Source: an uncultured Eubacteriales bacterium (lineage in GTDB: Bacteria > Bacillota > Clostridia > Lachnospirales > Lachnospiraceae). Taken from it: a stretch of 22,905 nt of DNA. Shown piece after piece: positions 1 to 5,967 of this stretch. The notes under the pieces are model-generated. The model was not told where the DNA came from and did not search any database. It saw nothing but the letters and a program-made list of their open reading frames with translations. How positions within the stretch are numbered: the first letter of the stretch is position 1; each line of letters begins with the position of its first letter. A program made the position numbers and the translations under genes. The stretch covers positions 1 to 22,905 of the forward strand of contig URND01000038.1 in assembly GCA_900549105.1 (NCBI GenBank), given 5' to 3'.

Positions 1-465
1 CGTCCGCTCATGATCGCATAATATAAAAAGTTTTGGCGAACGAGAAACCTCTTTCACCAGCATTTTCCCCGGCATATTCCGCCCATGGGCGCTGAGAATT
101 TTCGCATCCTCCATCGATTCGCCAAGTCTGGCCGCAAAGGCCTGAATTGAGCCGATGCCGGGAATAATCTCAACCTGTGCATCCGGAAATGTCCGCCGAA
201 CCAGCCGGAAAAGGCTGTAAATCAGAGGATCTCCAGATACAAGTATGCCTGCACTCAAAGAATCCGGCTGACTTTTCAGCCACTCCAGCCGTTCCATCAT
301 CCGGCCCATTTCAAAAATATGCGTTTCATCCGCCTCCAGTCCAAACGCCTGAAGCAGACGTTTATCTCCGATAATAAGACTGCTCTCTGCCACGGCCTGC
401 CGGGCCATTGGAAGAATATACGCTTCATCTCCCGGCCCTCCGCCGATAATCCGAATATGTTTCAC
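1..465 (-). CDS. cbiE: Cobalt-precorrin-7 C5-methyltransferase CbiE (3' end beyond window)
   Basis: Partial gene: the first 155 codons are visible and the reading frame runs off the left edge. The family methylates the corrin ring at C5 using SAM in anaerobic cobalamin synthesis, in the cytosol. Visible marks are the N-terminal GGGPGDEAYI loop of tetrapyrrole methylases, ILVSGDPLIYSL at about residues 73-84, IIPGIGSIQAFAARLG at about 99-114, and SAHGR. The start is GTG at 465, preceded on the minus strand by GGAGG with 10 nt spacing. The GTG overlaps the cbiD stop as GTGA, which implies translational coupling. Whether a CbiT decarboxylase domain is fused at the C-terminus (CbiET) cannot be seen. 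Assignment is from motifs and from adjacency to cbiD. Confidence 0.88.
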   Translation of the reverse strand, partial: MKHIRIIGGGPGDEAYILPMARQAVAESSLIIGDKRLLQAFGLEADETHIFEMGRMMERLEWLKSQPDSLSAGILVSGDPLIYSLFRLVRRTFPDAQVEIIPGIGSIQAFAARLGESMEDAKILSAHGRNMPGKMLVKEVSRSPKLFILCDHERT

Positions 466-1568
466 CCTGTTATAGCCTCCGTATTCCGGCTTTTTCCCAA
501 AAGCCCTCCTGATTCATCCAAAAAAACCACAGCCACATCGCCTGTACCGCCCATTCGCAGCCGGCATTTTTCTGCAGCCCTGTCACCAATTGCATCCCAT
601 ATATATTCCATGCTATAGTTTTTTAAAATCTGCACGGCTTCCGTAACCGTCCGACATTCATAAAGCTGCCGGATGACCTGCTGCTCCGCGCCTGCCAGTG
701 CGGCAAAGGTGCAAATCGTTTCCATCCGTCCATCCGCCACATGGCTGTGTGTATTCATAATATCCGCGGCCAGTTTCACAAGCTTTCCCGCAAAACCGCC
801 GATTAAAATCTTCTTCACATTCAACCGGGAAGCCTCATCCAGCATCAGTCCGGCATAATTGCTGATTTGAACAAATTCCATTCGGGACATATATTTTTTT
901 TGCTGAATCAGCCATTCCCGCATCCGCCGTTCCCCCGTCTCCCCAAGGACAAAACAGACATATTCCGGCTCCGATGCCGCAGCCACAGAAAGACAGGTTT
1001 TCAAGGATTCCACCACCGCTGACTCACTCATCGGCCGCACGATGCCGCTTGTCCCAAGAATGGACAGGCCGCCTTCAATCCCTATTCTCGGATTAAATGT
1101 CCGGGCCGCCAGCGCCTCCCCTCCGGGGATAGAAATTTCCACCTCGGCGCCGATATCGCCGACACAGCGGCGGATTTCTTTTTCAATCATCCGGCGGGGT
1201 ACCGGGTTAATGGCAGCTTCGCCCACCGGAAGCTTCAGTCCCGGCCGGGTCACATGGCCGATACCTTCTCCGGCCTTAAACCGTACAGGCCCCGCTTCCT
1301 CCGAAAGCCTTACCCGCGCAATAACCTCGCATCCATCCGTCACATCCGGGTCGTCGCCGGCATCCTTGATAACGCCGCAGGCCGGAAATTCTTCCTGCAC
1401 AATGGAAAGGCATAACGTCTTTCCCGCCGGCGTATCCACCCGGACATTTTCCGGGCACTGCCCCGAAATCTGCCATTGACCCGATGCCCGGGCCGCCGCC
1501 GCCGCGCAAGTACCCGTGGTAACCCCTTCTCTTAAATGACCGGGGGACTTTATATCGGATAATTTCAT
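462..1568 (-). CDS. cbiD: Cobalt-precorrin-5B C1-methyltransferase CbiD
   Basis: A 368-residue protein, the normal size for CbiD, which methylates C1 of the corrin ring in the anaerobic (early cobalt insertion) B12 pathway. The family signature REGVTTGTCAAAA lies at residues 13-25. GTSGIVRPMSE is in the middle, and a glycine-rich segment ILIGGFAGKLVKLAADI is followed by NTHSHVADGR in the C-terminal half. I chose the ATG at 1568 because it has AGAGGAAAG upstream and gives the usual MKLSD-type N-terminus. An in-frame start 14 codons upstream would lie inside the T-tract of a terminator. The gene is coupled to cbiE by a 4-nt overlap. No cobalamin riboswitch is visible in the 170 nt separating it from the cold-shock gene. 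Confidence 0.95.
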   Translation of the reverse strand: MKLSDIKSPGHLREGVTTGTCAAAAARASGQWQISGQCPENVRVDTPAGKTLCLSIVQEEFPACGVIKDAGDDPDVTDGCEVIARVRLSEEAGPVRFKAGEGIGHVTRPGLKLPVGEAAINPVPRRMIEKEIRRCVGDIGAEVEISIPGGEALAARTFNPRIGIEGGLSILGTSGIVRPMSESAVVESLKTCLSVAAASEPEYVCFVLGETGERRMREWLIQQKKYMSRMEFVQISNYAGLMLDEASRLNVKKILIGGFAGKLVKLAADIMNTHSHVADGRMETICTFAALAGAEQQVIRQLYECRTVTEAVQILKNYSMEYIWDAIGDRAAEKCRLRMGGTGDVAVVFLDESGGLLGKSRNTEAITG

Positions 1569-1608
1569 AACTTCTTTCCTCTCTCTCCAGCGCCCCATAA
1601 TTCTATTC

Positions 1609-1636
1609 AAAAAAAGGCCATCCAGGGGATAGCCTT
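1609..1636 (-). terminator. Rho-independent terminator after the cold-shock gene
   Basis: Read on the minus strand, a 10-bp stem (arms 1636-1627 and 1623-1614, one G-U pair) with a 3-nt loop runs into seven T residues ending at 1609. It lies about 100 nt downstream of the cold-shock gene and about 40 nt upstream of cbiD, so it should largely insulate cbiD from cold-shock transcription. On the plus strand the G-U pair becomes a C-A mismatch and there is no T-run, so its direction is clear. Confidence 0.8.
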
Positions 1637-1738
1637 CTTCTGATAATCACGTTATGACAATACTGCAAATTCTGATACTAACGATTTAAAAAATTAAATG
1701 TATGATATTAGAAAAGGCACATTGGTACGAACACTTGA

Positions 1739-1936
1739 TTATAATTTGGTTACATTTGTTGCCTGAGGGCCTTTTGAACCTTCAACAACATCAAATTCAA
1801 CTTCCTGGCCTTCATCAATTGTCTTGAAACCATTCATGTTGAGTCCTGAATAATGTAAGAACACATCATTACCTGTCTCGTCACTGATAAAGCCGTAGCC
1901 CTTCTGGCTGTTAAACCATTTCACTGTACCTTTCAT
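1739..1936 (-). CDS. cspA: Cold-shock protein, CspA family
   Basis: A 65-residue single cold-shock domain, a complete small OB-fold that binds single-stranded nucleic acid and acts as an RNA chaperone. RNP1-like KGYGFI is at residues 12-17 and RNP2-like VFLHY at 25-29; the N-terminal MKGTVKWFNS is typical. The start at 1936 is set by GGAGG with 8 nt spacing; a start five codons further upstream would overlap that ribosome binding site. It stands alone, with its own promoter (1988-2016) and terminator (1609-1636). Clostridia usually carry several paralogues, so the exact symbol (cspA, cspB, cspL) is arbitrary. Whether it is cold-induced cannot be told from the sequence. Confidence 0.95.
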   Translation of the reverse strand: MKGTVKWFNSQKGYGFISDETGNDVFLHYSGLNMNGFKTIDEGQEVEFDVVEGSKGPQATNVTKL

Positions 1937-1987
1937 AATTAAATCCTCCAAATATCTACTGTACCCCTAATGGTATTCAGTACACCT

Positions 1988-2016
1988 AGAATAGCATAGT
2001 CATCTTTCAGTGTCAA
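1988..2016 (-). promoter_or_regulatory. SigA-type promoter of the cold-shock gene
   Basis: On the minus strand a perfect -35 TTGACA (2016-2011) is separated by 17 bp from the -10 TATTCT (1993-1988). Transcription would start near 1981, giving a leader of about 45 nt, much shorter than the long cold-sensing leader of E. coli cspA. A GTGTC/GACAC dyad (2010-2014 and 2029-2033) overlaps the -35. Confidence 0.8.
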
Positions 2017-2047
2017 ACATAAATTGTCGACACTCAGTGAAAATTTT

Positions 2048-2075
2048 TTTACACTTTTCATAAAAATTATATGGT
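2048..2075 (+). promoter_or_regulatory. Possible promoter of pyrBI
   Basis: TTTACA (2048-2053) and TATGGT (2070-2075) are separated by 16 bp in the only intergenic region upstream of pyrB. The match is moderate, and other -10-like words (TATTAT at 2092, TATGAT at 2095) lack a good -35. No PyrR-type anti-terminator fold or attenuator is evident in the 130 nt before the gene. Confidence 0.35.
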
Positions 2076-2140
2076 ATATCTGTGAAAATTGTATTATGAT
2101 AGTAACAGTATGAAACCTTAACAAGACATTGGAGGTGTCT

Positions 2141-3061
2141 ATGAAACATTTAATTAATCCATTAGATTTTTCTGTTGAAGAGACCGAAGAACTCCTTCTT
2201 CTGGCCGAGGACATTGCTGAAAACCGCAGCCGTTACAGTGATGTGTGCCACGGCAAAAAACTGGCAACGCTTTTTTATGAACCAAGCACCCGCACCCGGC
2301 TGAGTTTTGAAGCTGCCATGCTCAATCTGGGCGGAAACGTTTTAGGCTTTGCCAGCGGCGGAGACAGTTCAGCAGCCAAAGGTGAGAGCGTCGCCGACAC
2401 GATTCGTGTTGTTTCCTGTTATGCAGACATTGTTGCCATGCGTCATCCAAAAGAAGGGGCTGCCCTCGTTGCGGCAACTCATGCTGCTGTCCCGGTGATT
2501 AACGCCGGTGACGGCGGACATCAGCATCCAACCCAGACATTAACTGACCTTTTAACCATTCATTCGCTGAAAGGCCGCCTGGATAATTTGACGATCGGGC
2601 TGTGCGGCGACTTAAAATTTGGCCGTACCGTTCATTCCCTGATCAGCGCTCTCGGGCGTTATCCGGGCATCAAATTTGTGCTGATTTCGCCGGAGGAATT
2701 AAAGATACCGTCTTATATCCGTAAAGAAGTCCTTCAGAAAAACGACATTGCTTTTAAAGAAACTGAAGATTTGGAATTGGTAATGCCGGAACTGGATATC
2801 CTTTATATGACCCGTGTTCAGAGAGAACGTTTCTTCAATGAGGAAGATTATATCCGCTTGAAGGACAAATACATTCTGGATACAAATAAGATGGCTCTGG
2901 CCAGAGAGGACATGCTTGTTCTTCATCCATTACCACGTGTCAATGAAATTTCTGTAGAAGTGGATAACGACCCGCGGGCTGTCTACTTCAAACAGGCTCA
3001 GTTTGGCGTTTATGTCAGAATGGCATTAATCATGAAACTTCTGGGGGTAGAATTATGTTAA
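2141..3061 (+). CDS. pyrB: Aspartate carbamoyltransferase catalytic chain PyrB
   Basis: A 306-residue enzyme of full family length that condenses carbamoyl phosphate with aspartate to carbamoyl aspartate, the committed step of pyrimidine synthesis. The carbamoyl-phosphate site STRTR is at residues 49-53 within FYEPSTRTRLSFE. GDLKFGRTVHSL lies near the middle and HPLPRVNEI near the C-terminus, both ATCase marks. The ATG at 2141 has GGAGG five bases upstream; a start four codons earlier has no such site. The stop overlaps pyrI by 7 nt, so the two chains are translated together. The presence of pyrI implies the allosteric dodecameric enzyme rather than the PyrB-only form of Bacillus. Confidence 0.97.
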   Translation: MKHLINPLDFSVEETEELLLLAEDIAENRSRYSDVCHGKKLATLFYEPSTRTRLSFEAAMLNLGGNVLGFASGGDSSAAKGESVADTIRVVSCYADIVAMRHPKEGAALVAATHAAVPVINAGDGGHQHPTQTLTDLLTIHSLKGRLDNLTIGLCGDLKFGRTVHSLISALGRYPGIKFVLISPEELKIPSYIRKEVLQKNDIAFKETEDLELVMPELDILYMTRVQRERFFNEEDYIRLKDKYILDTNKMALAREDMLVLHPLPRVNEISVEVDNDPRAVYFKQAQFGVYVRMALIMKLLGVELC

Positions 3062-3480
3062 ATATCAGCGGTATTGATGAGGGTTATGTGATTGACCATA
3101 TCCGTGCCGGAAAAAGCATGGATATCTATAAATATTTGAAACTGGACAAGCTGGACTGCCAGGTAGCTATTATAAAAAATGCTTCCAGCAATAAGATGGG
3201 CAAAAAAGATATTATCAAGGTTCAGGGAGATATGAATCTGAATCTGGATATTCTCGGTTTTGTTGACGATCAGATTACCGTAAACATTATCAAAGGCGGC
3301 AAGATTGTGGCCAAGCAGAAACCAAAACTGCCTCAAACAATCACCAATGTCATCCGATGCAAAAATCCACGGTGCATCTCCACGGTGGAACAGGAACTGC
3401 CTCAGATTTTCAAATTGACCGATGCTGAGACGCGTACCTATCGCTGCATTTACTGCGATGAAAAATTCGACTCAAAATAA
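3055..3480 (+). CDS. pyrI: Aspartate carbamoyltransferase regulatory chain PyrI
   Basis: A 141-residue regulatory subunit, slightly shorter than the E. coli chain (about 153). It binds nucleotide effectors through its N-terminal domain and docks to PyrB through a C-terminal zinc domain. Four zinc cysteines are visible: C102 and C107 (CKNPRC), and C131 and C134 (CIYC). The start overlaps the pyrB stop region by 7 nt, the usual coupling for these subunits. A strong terminator follows 11 nt after the stop, so pyrBI is a two-gene unit here; the other pyr genes are not in the window. Confidence 0.96.
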   Translation: MLNISGIDEGYVIDHIRAGKSMDIYKYLKLDKLDCQVAIIKNASSNKMGKKDIIKVQGDMNLNLDILGFVDDQITVNIIKGGKIVAKQKPKLPQTITNVIRCKNPRCISTVEQELPQIFKLTDAETRTYRCIYCDEKFDSK

Positions 3481-3491
3481 ACAAATTCAAA

Positions 3492-3540
3492 CAGGCGGAA
3501 TTTATCCCTCGGGATAGGTTCCGCCTGCTTTATCTTTTGT
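3492..3540 (+). terminator. Rho-independent terminator of pyrBI
   Basis: Arms CAGGCGGAA (3492-3500) and TTCCGCCTG (3519-3527) are extended inward through two G-U pairs and TATCC/GGATA to a 4-nt loop, giving about 16 pairs. A T-rich tail (3529-3539) follows. There is no T-run on the opposite side, so it acts mainly on pyrBI, which converges with the gene ending at 3552. Confidence 0.88.
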
Positions 3541-3551
3541 AATTCATTTTC

Positions 3552-4379
3552 TCATTTCTCCAACAGTTTTAAATATTTTTCCCACTCTTCCTTTGGCACC
3601 TTCAACGCCTTCATGGCCTTTTCAGCCGTTAAGTCCATCGTTTCCATAAGATTTTTGATGGATGTCAAAATACCATCGGTTAATCCAGCCTGACATCCTT
3701 CGGCTCTGGCCTGACTTTTCTCCTCCAATTCCCGCATAAACTTCATACCTATCGCCTCACTCTGCCTCACCTCACAGACATGTTCATGAATACGCCGGAT
3801 ACGTACGCTGCCTGTCTTCAATGCCGTTTCATCCGTACTGTTCTCCATATAATGGAGAAAATCGGCCAGTTCCGATGAAATCTCATCCCTATTTGTTCCC
3901 CGGGTATTCAAAAAAATTCGTATTGCACCATCTTGAAGTGAAAGCGCCGGATGCTCCCTGCACACTGCTTCGAAAGTATAACAATATTTTCCAAGTCCGA
4001 AAATGTCATAATTCGTAATCACAATGATAAAAGAGTCTTTCAACAAATTATAGCTATTTTCTCCCGATTCCAAAAGAGAACCGTCCAGCAGTGACTGGTA
4101 ATATCTGCTCCGCTTTCTCAAATCACTTCGATATGTACCCTGTGCTTCAATATCATAAACAATGCCTTCCTCTGACATCAAAAACACGTCCATTCGAATT
4201 GATTTTGCCAAGGGTGATATCCGATATTCTTTTTCTGTTTGACTTCCCGGTACAAGCTGAACATCCTGCCCCAAAATAATGCTCAGTATATCCTGGCCGG
4301 TTTCCGCATCCTCCATCACTTCCGCAAACAGAAAACGGTCTATGAGGTTTAAATCTTTTAACGTTTTTTTGTTTTTCAA
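3552..4379 (-). CDS. Rpn-family recombination-promoting nuclease / PDDEXK transposase-like protein
   Basis: A 275-residue protein of the Rpn/PDDEXK_2 type, often annotated as a putative transposase. The N-terminus (NLIDRFLFAEVMEDAETGQDIL) and the nuclease core fit the family: R62-x-D64 and then E78-x-Q80 within VYDIEAQ, the D...ExQ form of the PD-(D/E)XK site. The C-terminal part is helical and ends in an LTAEKAMKALKVPKEE-like segment common in clostridial members. The start is TTG at 4379 with AGGAG and 8 nt spacing; no ATG fits better. It has its own promoter at 4474-4502 and converges on pyrBI. No terminal inverted repeats or target duplications are seen, so it need not be a mobile element. 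Its role here is unknown; the E. coli Rpn proteins cleave DNA and promote RecA-independent recombination. Confidence 0.82.
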   Translation of the reverse strand: MKNKKTLKDLNLIDRFLFAEVMEDAETGQDILSIILGQDVQLVPGSQTEKEYRISPLAKSIRMDVFLMSEEGIVYDIEAQGTYRSDLRKRSRYYQSLLDGSLLESGENSYNLLKDSFIIVITNYDIFGLGKYCYTFEAVCREHPALSLQDGAIRIFLNTRGTNRDEISSELADFLHYMENSTDETALKTGSVRIRRIHEHVCEVRQSEAIGMKFMRELEEKSQARAEGCQAGLTDGILTSIKNLMETMDLTAEKAMKALKVPKEEWEKYLKLLEK

Positions 4380-4463
4380 ATTCGTTACTCCTTTATCTTA
4401 GCATAATTTTGTTTTGTTTAACAGTGGATTTTTACCGAATCGGTTATTGAAATGTTTGTCACG

Positions 4464-4515
4464 CGATAAATTCAGTATACACATGCCCAAATATTATTTC
4501 AATGCTAATTTATCG
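4464..4515. repeat. 9-bp inverted repeat bracketing the Rpn promoter
   Basis: CGATAAATT (4464-4472) and AATTTATCG (4507-4515) are perfect inverted copies. One sits at the predicted transcription start just after the -10 box, and the other just upstream of the -35 box. This could be a pair of operator half-sites, but 9 bp in an AT-rich region could also arise by chance. Confidence 0.5.
4474..4502 (-). promoter_or_regulatory. SigA-type promoter of the Rpn-family nuclease gene
   Basis: On the minus strand, -35 TTGAAA (4502-4497), 17 bp, -10 TATACT (4479-4474). The predicted start near 4467 gives an 88-nt leader before the TTG codon. The leader contains a small palindrome ACCGAATCGGT (4434-4444). 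Confidence 0.72.
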
Positions 4516-4527
4516 GAGCATTTCGAC

Positions 4528-4580
4528 AAAAAATATCCCCGCAGGAATTATTTATGATAAAATATTAACTCCTGCAGGGA
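4528..4580 (-). terminator. Terminator of the superoxide reductase-rubredoxin operon
   Basis: On the minus strand, an 11-bp stem with one G-U pair (arms 4580-4570 and 4546-4536) encloses a 23-nt AT-rich loop that can partly pair with itself. It is followed by TATTTTTT (4535-4528). It lies 21 nt after the rubredoxin stop. Confidence 0.75.
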
Positions 4581-4601
4581 CATCATTTTCATATGAATAT
4601 T

Positions 4602-4763
4602 TTATTCTGCAACTTTAAATTCATCTTTTCCAACGCCGCAGATCGGGCAAACCCAATCTTCCGGCAAATCTTCAAAAGCTGTTCCTGGGGCAATACCGTT
4701 ATCCGGGTCGCCTACAGCCGGGTCATAGATATATCCGCATGGTTCACATTCATAAGATTTCAT
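4602..4763 (-). CDS. Rubredoxin
   Basis: A 53-residue rubredoxin, the standard size. The four iron-binding cysteines are C6 and C9 (CEPC) and C39 and C42 (CPIC), with the usual GYIYDPAVGDPDNGI and LPEDWVCP segments. It carries single electrons in the cytosol and here should reduce the neighbouring superoxide reductase. The ATG at 4763 is preceded by GGAGG with 6 nt spacing; the open frame upstream of it lacks rubredoxin features and runs into the preceding gene. It is 59 nt downstream of the superoxide reductase gene, in the same direction, with a terminator after it. Confidence 0.96.
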   Translation of the reverse strand: MKSYECEPCGYIYDPAVGDPDNGIAPGTAFEDLPEDWVCPICGVGKDEFKVAE

Positions 4764-4822
4764 AATTTGCCTCCTTGTTTTTTTACTATGATCTATATAT
4801 CCAGTAATTCCTATACTAAAAA

Positions 4823-5191
4823 TCAGGCTTTCCAAAGTCCATGAAGGTTGCAGTATGCGTAAGCAGCAACAACTTTATCGCCTTCAACCAATGCAAATTC
4901 TGCTCTTGGAGCTTCTTCCGGTTTTAAGTCCACTTTCTGGCATCCTTTTTCTGTTTCAAGAACAATCCATTCAATATAGTGTTCTGCAATCATCGGATGG
5001 GCAACGCCGCCAACTTCAACAACAACTTTCTGTCCCTCTGCTTTGATAACAGGTACATGTTTTTCAACGGCAGCATCTGTTGTTCCAGGAACAAGTTCAA
5101 CCATTTTCTGTCCACAGCACATTACCGGTACGCCGGCATCCTTTGCATAAGTAATAATATTTCCACAATGTTCACATACATAGAATTTCAT
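4823..5191 (-). CDS. dfx: Desulfoferrodoxin (two-iron superoxide reductase)
   Basis: A 122-residue two-domain superoxide reductase, which reduces superoxide to hydrogen peroxide without making oxygen. The N-terminal desulforedoxin domain has C6, C9, C25 and C26 for a rubredoxin-like iron. The catalytic domain shows EKHVP with the lysine and H45, then H65, H71, C114 and H117, the four histidines and one cysteine of the active iron. No key residue is missing. The start has GGGAGG with 8 nt spacing. It is the first gene of an operon with rubredoxin, its probable electron donor, and is divergent from a Crp/Fnr regulator gene across a region holding a perfect 16-bp palindrome. Confidence 0.96.
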   Translation of the reverse strand: MKFYVCEHCGNIITYAKDAGVPVMCCGQKMVELVPGTTDAAVEKHVPVIKAEGQKVVVEVGGVAHPMIAEHYIEWIVLETEKGCQKVDLKPEEAPRAEFALVEGDKVVAAYAYCNLHGLWKA

Positions 5192-5232
5192 GTTTCGTTC
5201 CTCCCTGAGATTAATTTTTTCTTATGTTTCTT

Positions 5233-5260
5233 ATTATACGTTTTTTACCAATATTTTCAG
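5233..5260 (-). promoter_or_regulatory. Promoter of the superoxide reductase operon
   Basis: On the minus strand a perfect -10 TATAAT (5238-5233) has only a weak -35 (CTGAAA, 5260-5255, 16-bp spacer). Transcription would start near 5226. A good -10 with a poor -35 suits an activator-dependent promoter, and the palindrome at 5259-5274 is centred at about -40.5. Confidence 0.65.
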
Positions 5261-5274
5261 TTGCAATTGCAACT
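5259..5274. promoter_or_regulatory. Perfect 16-bp palindrome, probable Crp/Fnr-type operator
   Basis: AGTTGCAATTGCAACT is a perfect palindrome. Its core GTTGC-N4-GCAAC has the 5-4-5 architecture of Crp/Fnr-family sites such as TTGAT-N4-ATCAA. It lies between the superoxide reductase operon and the Crp/Fnr gene and overlaps the -35 box of the latter. Binding by the neighbouring regulator is inferred from position. Confidence 0.7.
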
Positions 5275-5295
5275 TTTTATCATTTATATTATAAT
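5267..5295 (+). promoter_or_regulatory. Promoter of the Crp/Fnr regulator gene
   Basis: -35 TTGCAA (5267-5272), 17 bp, perfect -10 TATAAT (5290-5295); start near 5302. The -35 is the right half of the palindrome, so a protein bound there should block this promoter. Confidence 0.7.
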
Positions 5296-5322
5296 ATTAT
5301 AAAAAAACATAGGGGTATCACA

Positions 5323-5967
5323 ATGGATAACATTCATATTTTCGATAATATTACAAGCGCTGAGCTGGATAAAATGATGGTCTGCTTCAAATCTGAAATT
5401 AAAGCTTTTCCGGCCCATGAACAGCTTTTATCCTCTTCCGCAGGTACAAGCCAGATTGGCGTCCTTCTCTCGGGCGAAGCCGATTTAGTCAAATATGATT
5501 TTGACGGCTACCGAAGCATCCTTGAGCACCTGTCCAGGCAGGATATCTTTGGGCATCTTCTCCTTCTCTCCCTCGGTGAAACACCGATGGAAGTTGTGTC
5601 CTGCACTGCCTGCAAGGTTCTCTTTTTTGATTATTCCTGCCTTATTAAACGCTGCAGCCACGCCTGCGCGCACCACAGCATACTGGTAAATAATGTCCTC
5701 CAGATTTTATCCGTCAAAACCCGGCAGCTCCACACCCGGCTTGATATTTTAAGCCAGCGTTCCATCCGCGGAAAGCTTTTAACCTATTTCCGCCATCTGG
5801 CCTATGAACATCAGTCCGAAAGCTTTCTTCTTCCGTTTACATTAAACTCCATGGCCGACTACCTCTTTATCGACCGCAGCGCCATGCTCCGGGAAATGAA
5901 GAAAATGCGGGAAGAAGGTCTTATTCAGTCGAAGGGGCGTCAGATAACACTTCAACTCCATGAATAA
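5323..5967 (+). CDS. Crp/Fnr-family transcriptional regulator, cysteine-rich
   Basis: A 214-residue protein with a cyclic-nucleotide-like beta-barrel (roughly residues 15-110, including GVLLSGEADLVKYDFDG), a dimerisation helix (about 115-145) and a C-terminal winged helix-turn-helix (LNSMADYLFIDRSAMLREM, about 174-192). Six cysteines are present: C21, C94, C97, C106, C111 and C115. CSHACAHH at 111-118 resembles the CxxxC motif found in many regulators of this clade in anaerobes, so redox or metal sensing is possible but unproven. The ATG at 5323 has AGGGG with 7 nt spacing and lies 21 nt after the predicted transcription start; an upstream in-frame ATG (5224) would lie before that start. It is probably the regulator of the divergent superoxide reductase operon and of itself. 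The 3' end overlaps convergent ftsH by 47 nt. Confidence 0.9.
   Translation: MDNIHIFDNITSAELDKMMVCFKSEIKAFPAHEQLLSSSAGTSQIGVLLSGEADLVKYDFDGYRSILEHLSRQDIFGHLLLLSLGETPMEVVSCTACKVLFFDYSCLIKRCSHACAHHSILVNNVLQILSVKTRQLHTRLDILSQRSIRGKLLTYFRHLAYEHQSESFLLPFTLNSMADYLFIDRSAMLREMKKMREEGLIQSKGRQITLQLHE

Noticed and set aside
2017..2140. PyrR-type attenuator or leader peptide before pyrB
   Set aside because: No terminator hairpin with T-run or anti-terminator pairing is visible between the candidate promoter and the start codon.
3552..4379. A complete transposable element around the Rpn-type gene
   Set aside because: No terminal inverted repeats or flanking duplications were found; the inverted repeat at 4464-4515 is confined to the promoter.
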